Below are positions 25,202 to 34,775 of a DNA stretch of 45,174 nt, one piece after another (the first letter of the stretch is position 1; each line of letters starts with the position of its first letter). The DNA comes from Butyrivibrio proteoclasticus P6B7 (lineage in GTDB: Bacteria > Bacillota > Clostridia > Lachnospirales > Lachnospiraceae), in the NCBI RefSeq assembly GCF_000622085.1, contig NZ_KK211397.1:21801-66974 (forward strand), read 5' to 3'. The position numbers were made by a program, and so were the translations under genes. The notes beneath the pieces are model-generated. The model saw only the letters and a list, made by a program, of their open reading frames with translations. It had not been told where the DNA came from and searched no databases.

Positions 25202-26410
25202 ATGGGAAAATTAGGCGAATACATAAAAAGTGCAGTTAAGCACATCATAAGTAATGGTTACAGAACCCTTATGACCATGCTGGGAATAGTAATTGGTATC
25301 GCTGCAGTTATCGCCGTCGTTTCTCTTGGTAATGGAATGACCGCTTTTGTTCAGGACCAGGTTAACGGCATTGCAGGTAACTACGGTATTATCAGCATTG
25401 ATTCCAAGAAGACCACAGAGAAGCTCACTCCTGCAGATATGGAGCTGTTGGAGGAGCAAATGCCAGACATCAAGGGCGTATCCCCTGATTCCTCCGGCTA
25501 TGGCAAGGTAAAGGGCACCAAGGGAACCTATGAGGTTCAGGTCTATGGCGGAACAGAGTCCTTCCAGTATGCCTTTGGAAATGAGGTCGTGGAGGGTAAC
25601 TATTTTACCAAACAGCAGGTGGAAAGCGGCCAGAGAGTATGCGTAATGCTTCTGGACGATGCCAAGAAGCTCTTTGGTACAGAGCATGCAGTTGGCATGC
25701 AGGTTGATATCACATTGTACGGAAGTACACAGACCTATACTATTGTGGGACTTCGTGACCATATGAACGAGATGTACGAGTTCCTTATGGAGGGGCAGGA
25801 TTATTATGCTCAGATTGAGATGCCCTACACCTCCATGGGTCGTGACTATGGTTATTATACAGATCAGTTCTACGAACTGGTTATCTTTGCAGATCAGGGA
25901 ATCCTTAATGACAAGGTTGATGAGGCAAAAGAGATCCTGACTAACGTTCACGGACTTAGAGGCACCAATGGTCTTACAGCCTACAGTATGGCTGACTTTT
26001 CAGAGCAGCTTAATTCAATCCTTGGCTATGCATCCACATTCCTTCTTCTGGTTTCAGTTATTTCGCTGCTTGTAGGTGGAATAGGTGTTATGAATATCAT
26101 GCTGGTATCTGTAGCAGAAAGAACCAGAGAAATTGGAATAAGAAAATCCATAGGAGCCAAGACCGGCGCCATTATGACGCAATTTTTGGCGGAGGCTGCC
26201 ATCCTTACCTTTATGGGAGGTATCATTGGCATCATCCTTGGAATAATTGCGGCACATATTATTTGTACCACTATCGGCTTTGACGTTATCATCACTCCAA
26301 CTTCCGTTTTGGGAGCAGCATTTTTCTCTATAATGATAGGTCTTTTCTTCGGAATCTATCCAGCGAGGAAGGCTGCCAAGATGAGCCCTATCGAAGCACT
26401 TAACAAGTAG
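25202..26410 (+). CDS. ABC exporter permease 1 (MacB/FtsX type)
   Basis: A 402-aa permease. A first membrane helix (TMLGIVIGIAAVIAVVSLG, about 22-40) is followed by an extracellular MacB-like domain (about 45-275) and three helices ending IYPARKAAKMSPIEALNK. The motif GGIGVMNIMLVSVAERTREI at the start of the second helix is diagnostic of MacB-type FtsX domains. It is clearly paralogous to the next gene, sharing the ERTREIGIRKS and FLAEAAILTF segments. Its ribosome site is weak (TAAAGT), so translation may depend on the upstream gene. Confidence 0.94.
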   Translation: MGKLGEYIKSAVKHIISNGYRTLMTMLGIVIGIAAVIAVVSLGNGMTAFVQDQVNGIAGNYGIISIDSKKTTEKLTPADMELLEEQMPDIKGVSPDSSGYGKVKGTKGTYEVQVYGGTESFQYAFGNEVVEGNYFTKQQVESGQRVCVMLLDDAKKLFGTEHAVGMQVDITLYGSTQTYTIVGLRDHMNEMYEFLMEGQDYYAQIEMPYTSMGRDYGYYTDQFYELVIFADQGILNDKVDEAKEILTNVHGLRGTNGLTAYSMADFSEQLNSILGYASTFLLLVSVISLLVGGIGVMNIMLVSVAERTREIGIRKSIGAKTGAIMTQFLAEAAILTFMGGIIGIILGIIAAHIICTTIGFDVIITPTSVLGAAFFSIMIGLFFGIYPARKAAKMSPIEALNK

Positions 26411-26418
26411 GAGTCAAA

Positions 26419-27636
26419 ATGGGAACTTTTGGTGAATATATAAAAAGCGCGTTATCCAGTATACGCAGCAATAAGGGCAGATCTTTTTTAACTATGCTTG
26501 GTATCATTATCGGTATAGCTGCCGTTCTTACAGTGCTTATCTTAGGTGATGGCATGAAGGCAACTGTTAACAGCGAGATGGATTCTATAGGAGCAGCAAC
26601 AGTTTCAGTTTCCCTCGATGTGACCAAGACAGATAAGACCTTTTCTAAAGAAGACTTTGATCTGATCGAAGAGAATATAGACAACATCTACGGAATCTCC
26701 CCTTCCATTGGTAATTACTTAGGAGAGGTCCACACCAAGAACCAGGTCTATGACCTTTTAATGACTGGTGGATCAGAAGCCCTTATAAATCAGGGCCAGG
26801 TTAAGATGCTTCACGGAAGATATTTTAACAAGAACGATGTAAAAGAAGGCAAGCTGGTGTGCGTTATCAGTAAGAGCGCTGCCATGAACATATTTGGCTA
26901 TGAGGAAGCTGCCGGAGAGACACTGCCTATTACAATGGCTGATATGACTGCAGAGTTTACTGTGGTTGGTGTAAGGGATGACAATACCATGGATACAGCC
27001 TATGCCAGCTATTATGATGATCCAATGTTTATGGCTGAGTGTCCATATACAGCCTACGAAAGTGGATTTGGCTTTTATCTGGACGACTATTTTACCAGCT
27101 TTACTATATACATGGACAACGACTACAAGAATTCAGTTCTTGCAAAGGCCAGATCAGTAGTTGAGAATATTATGGACCTTAGAGGAGAGAATGCAGTTAA
27201 GATCAGCTCCGGCTATGGTTTTGACCAGACCACAGAGACTATCCTTAATATCATTACCTCAGTAGTAGCCATAATTGCAGCCATATCTCTTTTGGTAGGT
27301 GGTATCGGTGTTATGAATATCATGACGGTTTCCGTTACAGAGAGAACCAGAGAGATCGGCATCAGAAAGTCCCTGGGAGCAAGGACTTCATCTATCCTTA
27401 CCCAGTTCCTTGCAGAGGCTGCCATCCTTACCTTTATTGGCGGTGTTATCGGCCTTCTTATGGGCCTTGGCTTTTCATACCTTATCTGCAAGGTCATAGA
27501 CTTTGTATTTACTGTTAATCCGCTTCTTGTTATTGCGGTTTTAGTAGTTTCATCTTCCATAGGTCTTTTCTTTGGAATTTATCCTGCAAAAAGAGCTGCA
27601 ACTCTTGACCCAATCGAAGCACTTAGAATGGAATAA
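26419..27636 (+). CDS. ABC exporter permease 2 (MacB/FtsX type)
   Basis: A 405-aa paralogue of the preceding permease with the same plan: helix at about 22-42, extracellular domain, three C-terminal helices, and the ending IYPAKRAATLDPIEALRME. Two different permeases suggest a heterodimer, whereas MacB and YknZ work as homodimers. The start follows TAGGAG with an eight-base gap from the upstream stop codon. It ends 55 bp before the DUF5717 gene. That gap contains TATACT and a T-run but no convincing terminator, so read-through is possible. Confidence 0.94.
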   Translation: MGTFGEYIKSALSSIRSNKGRSFLTMLGIIIGIAAVLTVLILGDGMKATVNSEMDSIGAATVSVSLDVTKTDKTFSKEDFDLIEENIDNIYGISPSIGNYLGEVHTKNQVYDLLMTGGSEALINQGQVKMLHGRYFNKNDVKEGKLVCVISKSAAMNIFGYEEAAGETLPITMADMTAEFTVVGVRDDNTMDTAYASYYDDPMFMAECPYTAYESGFGFYLDDYFTSFTIYMDNDYKNSVLAKARSVVENIMDLRGENAVKISSGYGFDQTTETILNIITSVVAIIAAISLLVGGIGVMNIMTVSVTERTREIGIRKSLGARTSSILTQFLAEAAILTFIGGVIGLLMGLGFSYLICKVIDFVFTVNPLLVIAVLVVSSSIGLFFGIYPAKRAATLDPIEALRME

Positions 27637-27691
27637 TTGGCCCCACCTATGGTATACTATTAGATATATTTTTTGTTTTTTGGGGTGAATC

Positions 27692-30600
27692 GTGAGAGAA
27701 GTTATTAATGCGCTGCTACAGGGGAAATATGAATTTGCGGAGAGAAGCCTGGACTTTTCTGCGCCCAGAATAGAGTTATCTCTATCTCAGGGCGAGGTGG
27801 CAAGTGGCACCTTCACTATTTTCGGGCCTGAGGGCAGACCTGTAGACGGCCTTATCTTCTCATCAGATGTGCGTATGGAGGTTATTACCAAGGAGTTCTC
27901 CGGATCTCCCTATGAAGCCTCCTATAGATTTGATTCAATTGGATTATCCCAGGGCGATGTGCTGGAGGGATACTTTAAGATTATTTCTAATCAGGGAGAA
28001 TATCTGCTCCCATACACTGTCAATGTAAGGCAGGATCACATTGCATCCAGCCTTGGCGACATCAAGAATCTTTTTCACTTTGCCAACCTGGCTAAGACTG
28101 ATTGGAAGGAGGCTGTCAACCTCTTTTATTCCCATGAGTTTATTTCAATATTTAGTGGCAATGAAAGCCAGTACGAGTCCCTTTACAGGGGCCTTTCAAT
28201 GGTGCATGACAACGAGCAGAATGTTGAGGAATTCCTGATTGCCATCAACAAGAAGCAACCCGTTAATTACATCCTTGATCAAAAAGAGCTAATTGTGGAC
28301 TTCACAGGTCTTTCCCACGATACAGATGTGATCATTTCAAGAAATGGCTGGGGCTATGTACACCTTGATACCAAGGTGGAAGGCGACTTTATCGTTCCTG
28401 ATAAGACCACCATCACTGAAGATGACTTCACTGGAAGTTCCTGCCACATCAAGATCAGGATCAAGACTGACAGACTCCACGAGGGTAACAACTTTGGAAG
28501 GATTACCTTCTACAATGCCTTTGTTAAGGCAGAGCTTCCTATAACTGTGGCAGTGGATCTTACTGGCATGCACCCTACAGCAGATTACCAGGAAAAGAAA
28601 AAGCTTAAGATCCAGCTGGTAAGAACCTATGAGAACTTTAGCTGTAAGAAGATAACATCAAGGGCATGGCTCTCTGAGACAGGCAAGATCATCACCAAGA
28701 TGAATGCCATAGATGACAAGGACTTAGAGTTCAGACTCTACACAGCCCATTACTACATCACTGCAGGAAGAGTCAACGAGGGTAAGTGGCTTTTAGACCA
28801 GGCAGCAAGGGAGTGTGAAGCTGCCAAGGGCGATACTTACTACAGCTACTACCTGTATCTTTCCAGCCTTTGCAGTAGAGAAGACAGCTATATCAATGAC
28901 ATTTCAGAAAGACTTGAGGGAATATTCCGCAGGAACCCAGATAACTGGCGCATTGCATGGCTCCTTCAGTATGTTTCTGAGGACTATACTGTAAGCTCCT
29001 CCAGCAAGTGGATCATGATGGAGCAGCAGTTCTCCTATGGATCAAGGAGTCCTATCATCTACCTTGAGTCCATGAATATATTAAATGAATCTCCTTCAAT
29101 GCTGACCAAGCTTGAGGAGTTCGAGCTGTACGTTCTTGAGTACGGCGCTAAAAGAGGTATCATCAGCCTTAACCTTATTGATCAGATCGTATATCTTTCT
29201 GTAAGGGCAAGGAACTTTAATAAAAAGCTCTTTAACATCCTTAAGAGCTGCTACGAGACTAAAGAAAATGATGAGATCTTAGAAGCAATGGTATCACTCC
29301 TTATAAAGGGCGGTATCACTGATAAGTTCGCCTTTGAATGGTATGCCAAGGGCGTTGATAAAGAGCTTAGGATCACAAGACTTTATGAATACTACATGAT
29401 GAGTATCTATACTGATGAGGACGGGCTTCTTCCCTGCGAGATCAGTAAGATGGTGCTCATGTATTTCTCATATCAAAGTAACCTTGAATATGACAAGAAT
29501 GCTATTCTCTACAGATATATCCACGAGAATAGAGAGACCTACCCAGAGCTCTACGAAAGCTACATGCCTCAGATAGAGAAGTTCCTTATGGGACAGCTGG
29601 ATAAGGGCAGGACCAGCAGAGATTTAGGATACCTGTACAAGAACCTTCTTACCAAGCAGATGGTGGATGCAGCCAATGCCTCCAAGGTTCTTAATGTAAT
29701 ATACACATCAGAGATCAGGTGCGATGATCCAAGGATCTGCAGCGTATGCGTTATCTACGATAAGTGCGAGGATCTGATGCGCTATCCAATGACCGAGGGA
29801 AAGGCCTATGTTCCTCTTTATGGAAGCGACTTTGCAATCCTTTTGGCAGATCATGAGGACAATAAATACGCAGCCAGCATTCCTTACAGCAACGTAAGAC
29901 TCATGCTTCCTGGTAAGATCGCAGGCTATGCTATTCCTTATATCCAGAAGGGCAAGGAGAACCTGGATCTGTTCCTGTGTGACCTTGGTAAAAATGCTTA
30001 CACCATTGATATGGACAACGTAGGCAGATACAGAGATCTGGCTGCTTCTGAGATTGTTCGCAAGAAGTGCAGAAATGAGATCAGGAACAATCTGGTAAGA
30101 TTCTACTATGACAATGACTTTACAAGACAGCTCACAGAATACCTGATGGCTATTGAGGTTACAGAGCTTACTAATAATGAGAGAAATGAGATATTGGAGC
30201 TCATGGTAATGTCTGGGCTCTATGACAAGGCCTATGAGTGGGTCAGAACCTTTGGAACCTACGGCACAGACCCTAAGGTTATCTTAAGACTTTGTGACAG
30301 ACTCATGGACAGAGACCAGTTTGAGGGAAGGGACCCGGAGACTGAGATTGCTTATTATGCCTTTAATAATGGCAAGTATGATGAGCAGCTTTTAGGATAT
30401 CTTGTTAACTACTATCAGGGAACCATCAAGGAGATGCGCAATATCTACAAGGCAGCCATATCCTTTGGCCTTGATACCTATACTCTCTGTGAGAGAATGC
30501 TTATTCAGATGATGTACAGTGGCTCCTACGTTGGAGAGAAGGTAGACATCTACAGAAGCTACGTACAGAACGGCCCCAACACCGATATTGAGACCGCCTT

Positions 30601-31276
30601 CCTTTCACAGAATGCCTACGACAGCTTCGTTCACGGAAGTGTATCTGATGGCTACATCTTTGAGAGAATTGAAAAGCTTGCCCTTGAGAACATCCCACTT
30701 CAGGATGTATGCAAGCTGGCTTACCTTAGATACTATGCAACTGAGAAGAGCTCAGAAGAAGTGTTTAACGAAGAGGTGGCAAAGAGCTTCTTGCGAAGCC
30801 TGATGCTTAAGAATATCTACTTCCCATTCTTTATGGAGTACGATGAGCTTTTGCCAGATATGGTTCAGTTCCTTGATAAGACAATGCTCGAGTACAGGAC
30901 TAAGCCCGGTACCCACTGCGTACTTCACTACAGACTGGATCAGGATCCTGACAATGAGTATCAGTCCAAGGATATGCTGGAGATGTATGACGGCATCTAC
31001 GTATGCTCTTTTGTCTTATTCTTTGGAGAACAGCTTCAGTACTACATTACGGAAGAGGGAGATGGTGAGAGCAGCGGTGCTACAGAAAGCGGAACCATCT
31101 CAAAGAGTGATATAACAAAGAGCCAGCTCATTGGCAGATACAACATCATCAACGACATCATGATCGGTGAGACTCTGCAGGATTACAACACTGTGGATAA
31201 GCTTCTTTCTGAGTATTCAGAAAAGAGATACACCTGTAACAGGCTCTTTTACCCAATAGAAGATACAAGCAGATAA
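27692..31276 (+). CDS. DUF5717 family protein (1194 aa)
   Basis: A very large protein recognised as DUF5717 by its N-terminus (VINALLQGKYEFAERSLDFS). Residues 1 to about 290 are beta-rich in two blocks, like immunoglobulin-type sheets (GTFTIFGPEGRPVDG; ITVAVDLTGMH). Residues about 300-1000 are largely helical and look like TPR- or HEAT-type solenoid repeats (RLYTAHYYITAGRVNEGKWL). A Cys cluster CDDPRICSVCVIYDKC near 675-690 could bind a metal. No signal peptide or membrane helix is seen, so it is cytosolic or bound to a membrane partner. The GTG start follows GGGGTGA. It is first in a four-gene unit. Function unknown; a scaffold is my guess. Confidence 0.85.
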   Translation: MREVINALLQGKYEFAERSLDFSAPRIELSLSQGEVASGTFTIFGPEGRPVDGLIFSSDVRMEVITKEFSGSPYEASYRFDSIGLSQGDVLEGYFKIISNQGEYLLPYTVNVRQDHIASSLGDIKNLFHFANLAKTDWKEAVNLFYSHEFISIFSGNESQYESLYRGLSMVHDNEQNVEEFLIAINKKQPVNYILDQKELIVDFTGLSHDTDVIISRNGWGYVHLDTKVEGDFIVPDKTTITEDDFTGSSCHIKIRIKTDRLHEGNNFGRITFYNAFVKAELPITVAVDLTGMHPTADYQEKKKLKIQLVRTYENFSCKKITSRAWLSETGKIITKMNAIDDKDLEFRLYTAHYYITAGRVNEGKWLLDQAARECEAAKGDTYYSYYLYLSSLCSREDSYINDISERLEGIFRRNPDNWRIAWLLQYVSEDYTVSSSSKWIMMEQQFSYGSRSPIIYLESMNILNESPSMLTKLEEFELYVLEYGAKRGIISLNLIDQIVYLSVRARNFNKKLFNILKSCYETKENDEILEAMVSLLIKGGITDKFAFEWYAKGVDKELRITRLYEYYMMSIYTDEDGLLPCEISKMVLMYFSYQSNLEYDKNAILYRYIHENRETYPELYESYMPQIEKFLMGQLDKGRTSRDLGYLYKNLLTKQMVDAANASKVLNVIYTSEIRCDDPRICSVCVIYDKCEDLMRYPMTEGKAYVPLYGSDFAILLADHEDNKYAASIPYSNVRLMLPGKIAGYAIPYIQKGKENLDLFLCDLGKNAYTIDMDNVGRYRDLAASEIVRKKCRNEIRNNLVRFYYDNDFTRQLTEYLMAIEVTELTNNERNEILELMVMSGLYDKAYEWVRTFGTYGTDPKVILRLCDRLMDRDQFEGRDPETEIAYYAFNNGKYDEQLLGYLVNYYQGTIKEMRNIYKAAISFGLDTYTLCERMLIQMMYSGSYVGEKVDIYRSYVQNGPNTDIETAFLSQNAYDSFVHGSVSDGYIFERIEKLALENIPLQDVCKLAYLRYYATEKSSEEVFNEEVAKSFLRSLMLKNIYFPFFMEYDELLPDMVQFLDKTMLEYRTKPGTHCVLHYRLDQDPDNEYQSKDMLEMYDGIYVCSFVLFFGEQLQYYITEEGDGESSGATESGTISKSDITKSQLIGRYNIINDIMIGETLQDYNTVDKLLSEYSEKRYTCNRLFYPIEDTSR

Positions 31277-31288
31277 AGGATACAGACT

Positions 31289-32590
31289 ATGCTTTTAAAG
31301 AATTCATCAGCAAAGCGCTTTGTGCTGGGATATGATCTGGGAGATAAGGTCTCTCAGATAAGCTTCCTTGCCTCCGATGCAGACATGCCGGAGACACTCT
31401 CAGTACTGGCGGGAGCAGAACTTTATAATATTCCCACTGTCCTTTGTAAAAAGAAGGACGTGAATCAGTGGTTCTACGGCAAAGAGGCTGTAAGACACAT
31501 TGATGATGGCGATGGCGTCCCTGTCTATGCGCTTGTATCCGCGGCAAGGGAAGGAAAGCCAGTGAAGGTGGCAGATGCTGAGTATGACCCCATAGCTCTT
31601 TTAACACTGTTCATTAAGAGAAGCCTGTCACTGTTGTCCATGGAGTTGTCTCTGGACCTGGTGGATTCCATTATGTTCACCACCAAGTCACTGGATCACA
31701 GAATGGTACAGGTCCTTAATGCAGTGACGGCCAATCTGGAGCTTAAGACAGAGAATATTTACTACCAGAGCCATGAGGAGAGCTTCTACAATTACATGCT
31801 GTATCAGCCAGATGATCTGTGCCAGCATGGAATCATGGCCTGCGACTATGATCTTGAGGATCTTACAGTTTATGAGATGAGCTTTAACCACAACACCACC
31901 CCTGTTGTGGCAACTATAGATTCCACAACCTACGATGATCTCTATGTTGGTAAGGAGGGCTTTCCTAAGGATGCAGCTCTTTTCCACAAGACCTGCGACA
32001 AGCTGGATGATGAGTTCCTGGCCATTGTTCAGAGACATTGCAGCGAGAAGATCTTCTCAACTATCTACCTTCTTGGAGATGGCTATAAGGAGAAGTGGCC
32101 TAAGAGGTCCCTTGAGTATCTGTGCAGAACAAGGCGCGTGTTCCAGGGTAACAACCTCTTTAGTAAGGGAGCCTGCATAGCAGCAAGAGAGAGGATCCGT
32201 CCCACAGAGGGAGTGGGCAGATTCGTATACCTTGGTGAGGATAAGCTTAAGTCCAACCTGGGAATGCAGGTACTTAAGTGCGGAACAGAAGTGTATTATG
32301 CCCTGCTTGATGCAGGCGTTAACTGGTTTGAAGCTCAGAAGGATTTTGACATTATCATGGATCCAAGCGGGATCCTTAACATTCAGATAACACCACTTAC
32401 CGGCAAGATGCCAAGGGTGGTGCAGTTCTACTTAGATGGCCTTGAGAAAAGACCTAAGGGAACCACAAGACTTAAGATAGACCTGTACATGAGCTCAGTT
32501 AATGAGGTGGAGGTCAAGGTGACAGACCTTGGCTTTGGGGAGATTTTCCCTGCAACGGGCAAGGTATGGGAGCAGCATATTGAGGTATGA
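31289..32590 (+). CDS. DUF5716 family protein, probable actin/Hsp70-fold ATPase
   Basis: A 433-aa protein that I recognise as DUF5716. Its motifs line up with the actin/Hsp70 superfamily: a first phosphate loop FVLGYDLGDKVSQISF (G14-G18), a second loop ACDYDLEDLTVYEM (D186, T193) and an adenosine-type motif IYLLGDGYKEKWPKRSL (G263-G265) ending GACIAAR. The linker to the C-terminus is beta-rich (LNIQITPL...TTRLKIDLYMSS), like an Hsp70 substrate domain. Some classical residues differ, so activity may be altered. It lies 12 bases after the DUF5717 gene and overlaps the next by four. The fold call is my reading of motifs, not a family fact. Confidence 0.8.
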   Translation: MLLKNSSAKRFVLGYDLGDKVSQISFLASDADMPETLSVLAGAELYNIPTVLCKKKDVNQWFYGKEAVRHIDDGDGVPVYALVSAAREGKPVKVADAEYDPIALLTLFIKRSLSLLSMELSLDLVDSIMFTTKSLDHRMVQVLNAVTANLELKTENIYYQSHEESFYNYMLYQPDDLCQHGIMACDYDLEDLTVYEMSFNHNTTPVVATIDSTTYDDLYVGKEGFPKDAALFHKTCDKLDDEFLAIVQRHCSEKIFSTIYLLGDGYKEKWPKRSLEYLCRTRRVFQGNNLFSKGACIAARERIRPTEGVGRFVYLGEDKLKSNLGMQVLKCGTEVYYALLDAGVNWFEAQKDFDIIMDPSGILNIQITPLTGKMPRVVQFYLDGLEKRPKGTTRLKIDLYMSSVNEVEVKVTDLGFGEIFPATGKVWEQHIEV

Positions 32591-33447
32591 GTATGAGTAA
32601 ACCGATTCTTTGTATAGGTACATATGCCAAAGAACCTTTCCAGATCGAAAGGGTGGGAAGAAATGTATATTGCATTGAGGAGCTGTGCTATGTGATGGTG
32701 CAGAACGCCTTCCTTTTTGATGAGGAGAGCATTGGACCTGACATGTTCGACTGGATCGAGAGGGAGTGCTCACTGGAGAAGCTTGCGGACGACCTTAGGA
32801 GCATGTACGCCAAGAAGTGTTCCATGGCATCCCTTGCAGGTACCATCCTTGATTATGCAGGCTACAACACCAGACAGGAAATAGATCACACAGAGGAAGT
32901 TCTCAGGGAAAACGCTGGAATGGACATTTACAAGAAGAAGCTGTCCAGAGCGGATTTCCTTATGAAAAATGAAAGATACAGCATGGCCTTCAAGGAGTAT
33001 GAATTTCTTTTACACAATACTCCTGACATCGACAGGAAGATCAAGGCTAAGATCGAGCACAACGAGGGCGTGATGTATGCAAGGCTCTTCTTGTTTGACA
33101 GAGCCAGGGAAATGTTCCTTAAGGCCTACGAGGATGGCAGGAATAAGGAGTCTTACCTTCAGTATCTGGCTGCCATGCGTATGTCCCTTTCGGATAAAGA
33201 GTATGTTTCCTACATCGCTGATAACGAGGATGCCTACGATGCTTCTCTTACGCTGGAGAAGCGCATGAATGAGGCAAAAGAGCTGTATTCAGCCAGCGAG
33301 GATAACCATGTACTTGGTACTCTTTCAGTGTTTAAGGCAGAGGGCAAGATGCATGAGTATTACGAGCAGGTAGGAAATATCACACAGAAACTTAAAAACG
33401 AGTATCGAGACATTGTCAAAGACAAAGTGGGGAGTAGCGTAAGGTGA
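32587..33447 (+). CDS. Helical TPR-like protein of the DUF5717/DUF5716 operon
   Basis: A 286-aa cytosolic protein. The ATG overlaps the previous stop as ATGA; a second ATG at 32593 lies seven bases after GAGG and is an equally good start. The N-terminus (PILCIGTYAKEPFQIERVG...YCIEELCYVMVQNAF) is a compact domain I do not recognise. Residues about 115-220 read as TPR-like helical pairs (RADFLMKNERYSMAFKEYEF; NEGVMYARLFLFDRAREMF). The four-base overlaps on both sides mean tight coupling, so its product probably works with the DUF5716 ATPase-like protein as an adaptor. Function unknown. Confidence 0.8.
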   Translation: MSMSKPILCIGTYAKEPFQIERVGRNVYCIEELCYVMVQNAFLFDEESIGPDMFDWIERECSLEKLADDLRSMYAKKCSMASLAGTILDYAGYNTRQEIDHTEEVLRENAGMDIYKKKLSRADFLMKNERYSMAFKEYEFLLHNTPDIDRKIKAKIEHNEGVMYARLFLFDRAREMFLKAYEDGRNKESYLQYLAAMRMSLSDKEYVSYIADNEDAYDASLTLEKRMNEAKELYSASEDNHVLGTLSVFKAEGKMHEYYEQVGNITQKLKNEYRDIVKDKVGSSVR

Positions 33448-34637
33448 ACTTTTTAGAGGGGTTATTTGGCAAATCAAGGGAAAGTGAATTCCAGAAACAG
33501 GCTGAGCTTGAGAACTGGAATGATATCGTCTATACCAGAAAAGATCTTGATATGGACGATCCGGTCCAGAGGCGCGAGTACATCAACAGCTGTCTTCAGC
33601 AGATGGAGGAAGCTGCCAGGGAACTTGATGCTCTGGAAATAGAGTATAACGACGTTACTAGTCATCTCCGTGATATGGAAGAGATCAATGCGCTTCCTAA
33701 GGAACAAAGGGCGGAGATAGATGAGTGCGCCATGAAGATCCTGGAGTCCCAGGAACAGCAGGATAAGTTCAACAAGAGAAAGAACCGCATGACTGATGCG
33801 GAGTTTGAAATAATGGAAAGGCTCCATTCCGAGGCAAGCGATGGTATCAAGAGGCTTACCGAGGCTGAGGGCTACCAAAAGAAGATCAAAAACGATCTTA
33901 AGAGGCTTGATGGTGAGCATGAAGCCTATCTTTTCAGGGAGGAAGAGCTCCTTAACGCCATAAGTAATGGTAAGAAGCTGATCACCATGATTGGAATAGT
34001 CCTGGTGATTATTATCATAGTTCTTTTGACCCTTCAGTACGGCCTTGGTCTTAACGTGGTCTATGGCTATATGATTTCGATTCTACTGGCCGCAGTGGCT
34101 ATTACCCTTTTATATGTTAATTCCACCAATGCGCAGCTTGAGCTTAAGACGGTCCGCAAGTCCATCTCAAGGCTTATCATGCTGCAGAATTCAGTTAAGA
34201 TCCGCTATGTGAACAATACTAACCTTATAGATTATCTCTGCCTTAAGTACAGAGTTATGAATTCAAAAGAGCTTACATCCATGTACGAAAGGTATATTCA
34301 GGAGGTTAAGGAGCGTGCGGCCCTTGAGGATGCTGAGAGGAATCTGGATGCCAACCAGAAGGACCTTGTTTACATCCTTCGCCACTATCGTGTTAAGGAT
34401 CCTGACATCTGGCTTCATCAGGTGGAGGCCCTTGTTAACCACAACGAAGAGGTGGAAATCCGCCACAGTCTCAACGTTCGTCGCCAGTCCCTTCGTAAGC
34501 GCATGGAGTATAACCGCGACATCGTAGCCGGCAATGCTAAGCTTGAGATTGAGGATATGGCCCGTCAGTATCCTAATTACACACAGGAAATCCTGGATAT
34601 GGTTTCCCGCTATGAGGAGCGTTATCCGGATATGTAA
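33444..34637 (+). CDS. Coiled-coil membrane protein of the DUF5717/DUF5716 operon
   Basis: A 397-aa protein. GTG start overlaps the upstream stop as GTGA, with GGGAG before it. Residues about 35-165 are a long coiled coil (EEAARELDALEIEYNDVTSH; KNDLKRLDGEHEAYLFREEE). Two adjacent membrane helices follow (LITMIGIVLVIIIIVLLTL and YGYMISILLAAVAITLLYV, about 175-225) with a very short outside loop, then a second coiled coil (about 230-397). Both long arms face the cytoplasm, an arrangement suited to anchoring a soluble complex to the membrane. No enzymatic motif is seen. A terminator follows, closing the unit. Confidence 0.8.
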   Translation: MNFLEGLFGKSRESEFQKQAELENWNDIVYTRKDLDMDDPVQRREYINSCLQQMEEAARELDALEIEYNDVTSHLRDMEEINALPKEQRAEIDECAMKILESQEQQDKFNKRKNRMTDAEFEIMERLHSEASDGIKRLTEAEGYQKKIKNDLKRLDGEHEAYLFREEELLNAISNGKKLITMIGIVLVIIIIVLLTLQYGLGLNVVYGYMISILLAAVAITLLYVNSTNAQLELKTVRKSISRLIMLQNSVKIRYVNNTNLIDYLCLKYRVMNSKELTSMYERYIQEVKERAALEDAERNLDANQKDLVYILRHYRVKDPDIWLHQVEALVNHNEEVEIRHSLNVRRQSLRKRMEYNRDIVAGNAKLEIEDMARQYPNYTQEILDMVSRYEERYPDM

Positions 34638-34647
34638 AAATAGTTTT

Positions 34648-34687
34648 CTCCAGCCTCTAAAGTTACCATAGTGGCTGGAGATTTTTT
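34648..34687 (+). terminator. Terminator of the DUF5717/DUF5716 unit
   Basis: CTCCAGCC (34648-34655) pairs with GGCTGGAG (34673-34680), followed by ATTTTTT. Confidence 0.92.
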
Positions 34688-34743
34688 GTGATTATAGTGT
34701 TGTCAGAACGGGGAGTAAATGTTATTATTTCCTTGTTTGTGGC

Positions 34744-34760
34744 ATAACATTTTGTGTTAT
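34744..34760. promoter_or_regulatory. Short palindrome in the purF leader
   Basis: ATAACA (34744-34749), five bases, TGTTAT (34755-34760). It sits 15 bp before the purF start, just ahead of the GAGGAG site, and its right half could double as a -10-like TTATAG. It may be an operator or a small hairpin. It does not look like a PurR box or a purine riboswitch. Confidence 0.35.
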
Positions 34761-34775
34761 AGATGAGGAGATTAA

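Noticed and set aside
25211..25951. 246-aa minus-strand frame inside the first permease gene
   Set aside because: Shadow of a clear MacB-type permease, with composition typical of an antisense frame.
34688..34775. Purine riboswitch or PurR box before purF
   Set aside because: The gap is too short for the riboswitch fold and has none of its conserved core; no paired CGAA boxes are seen.
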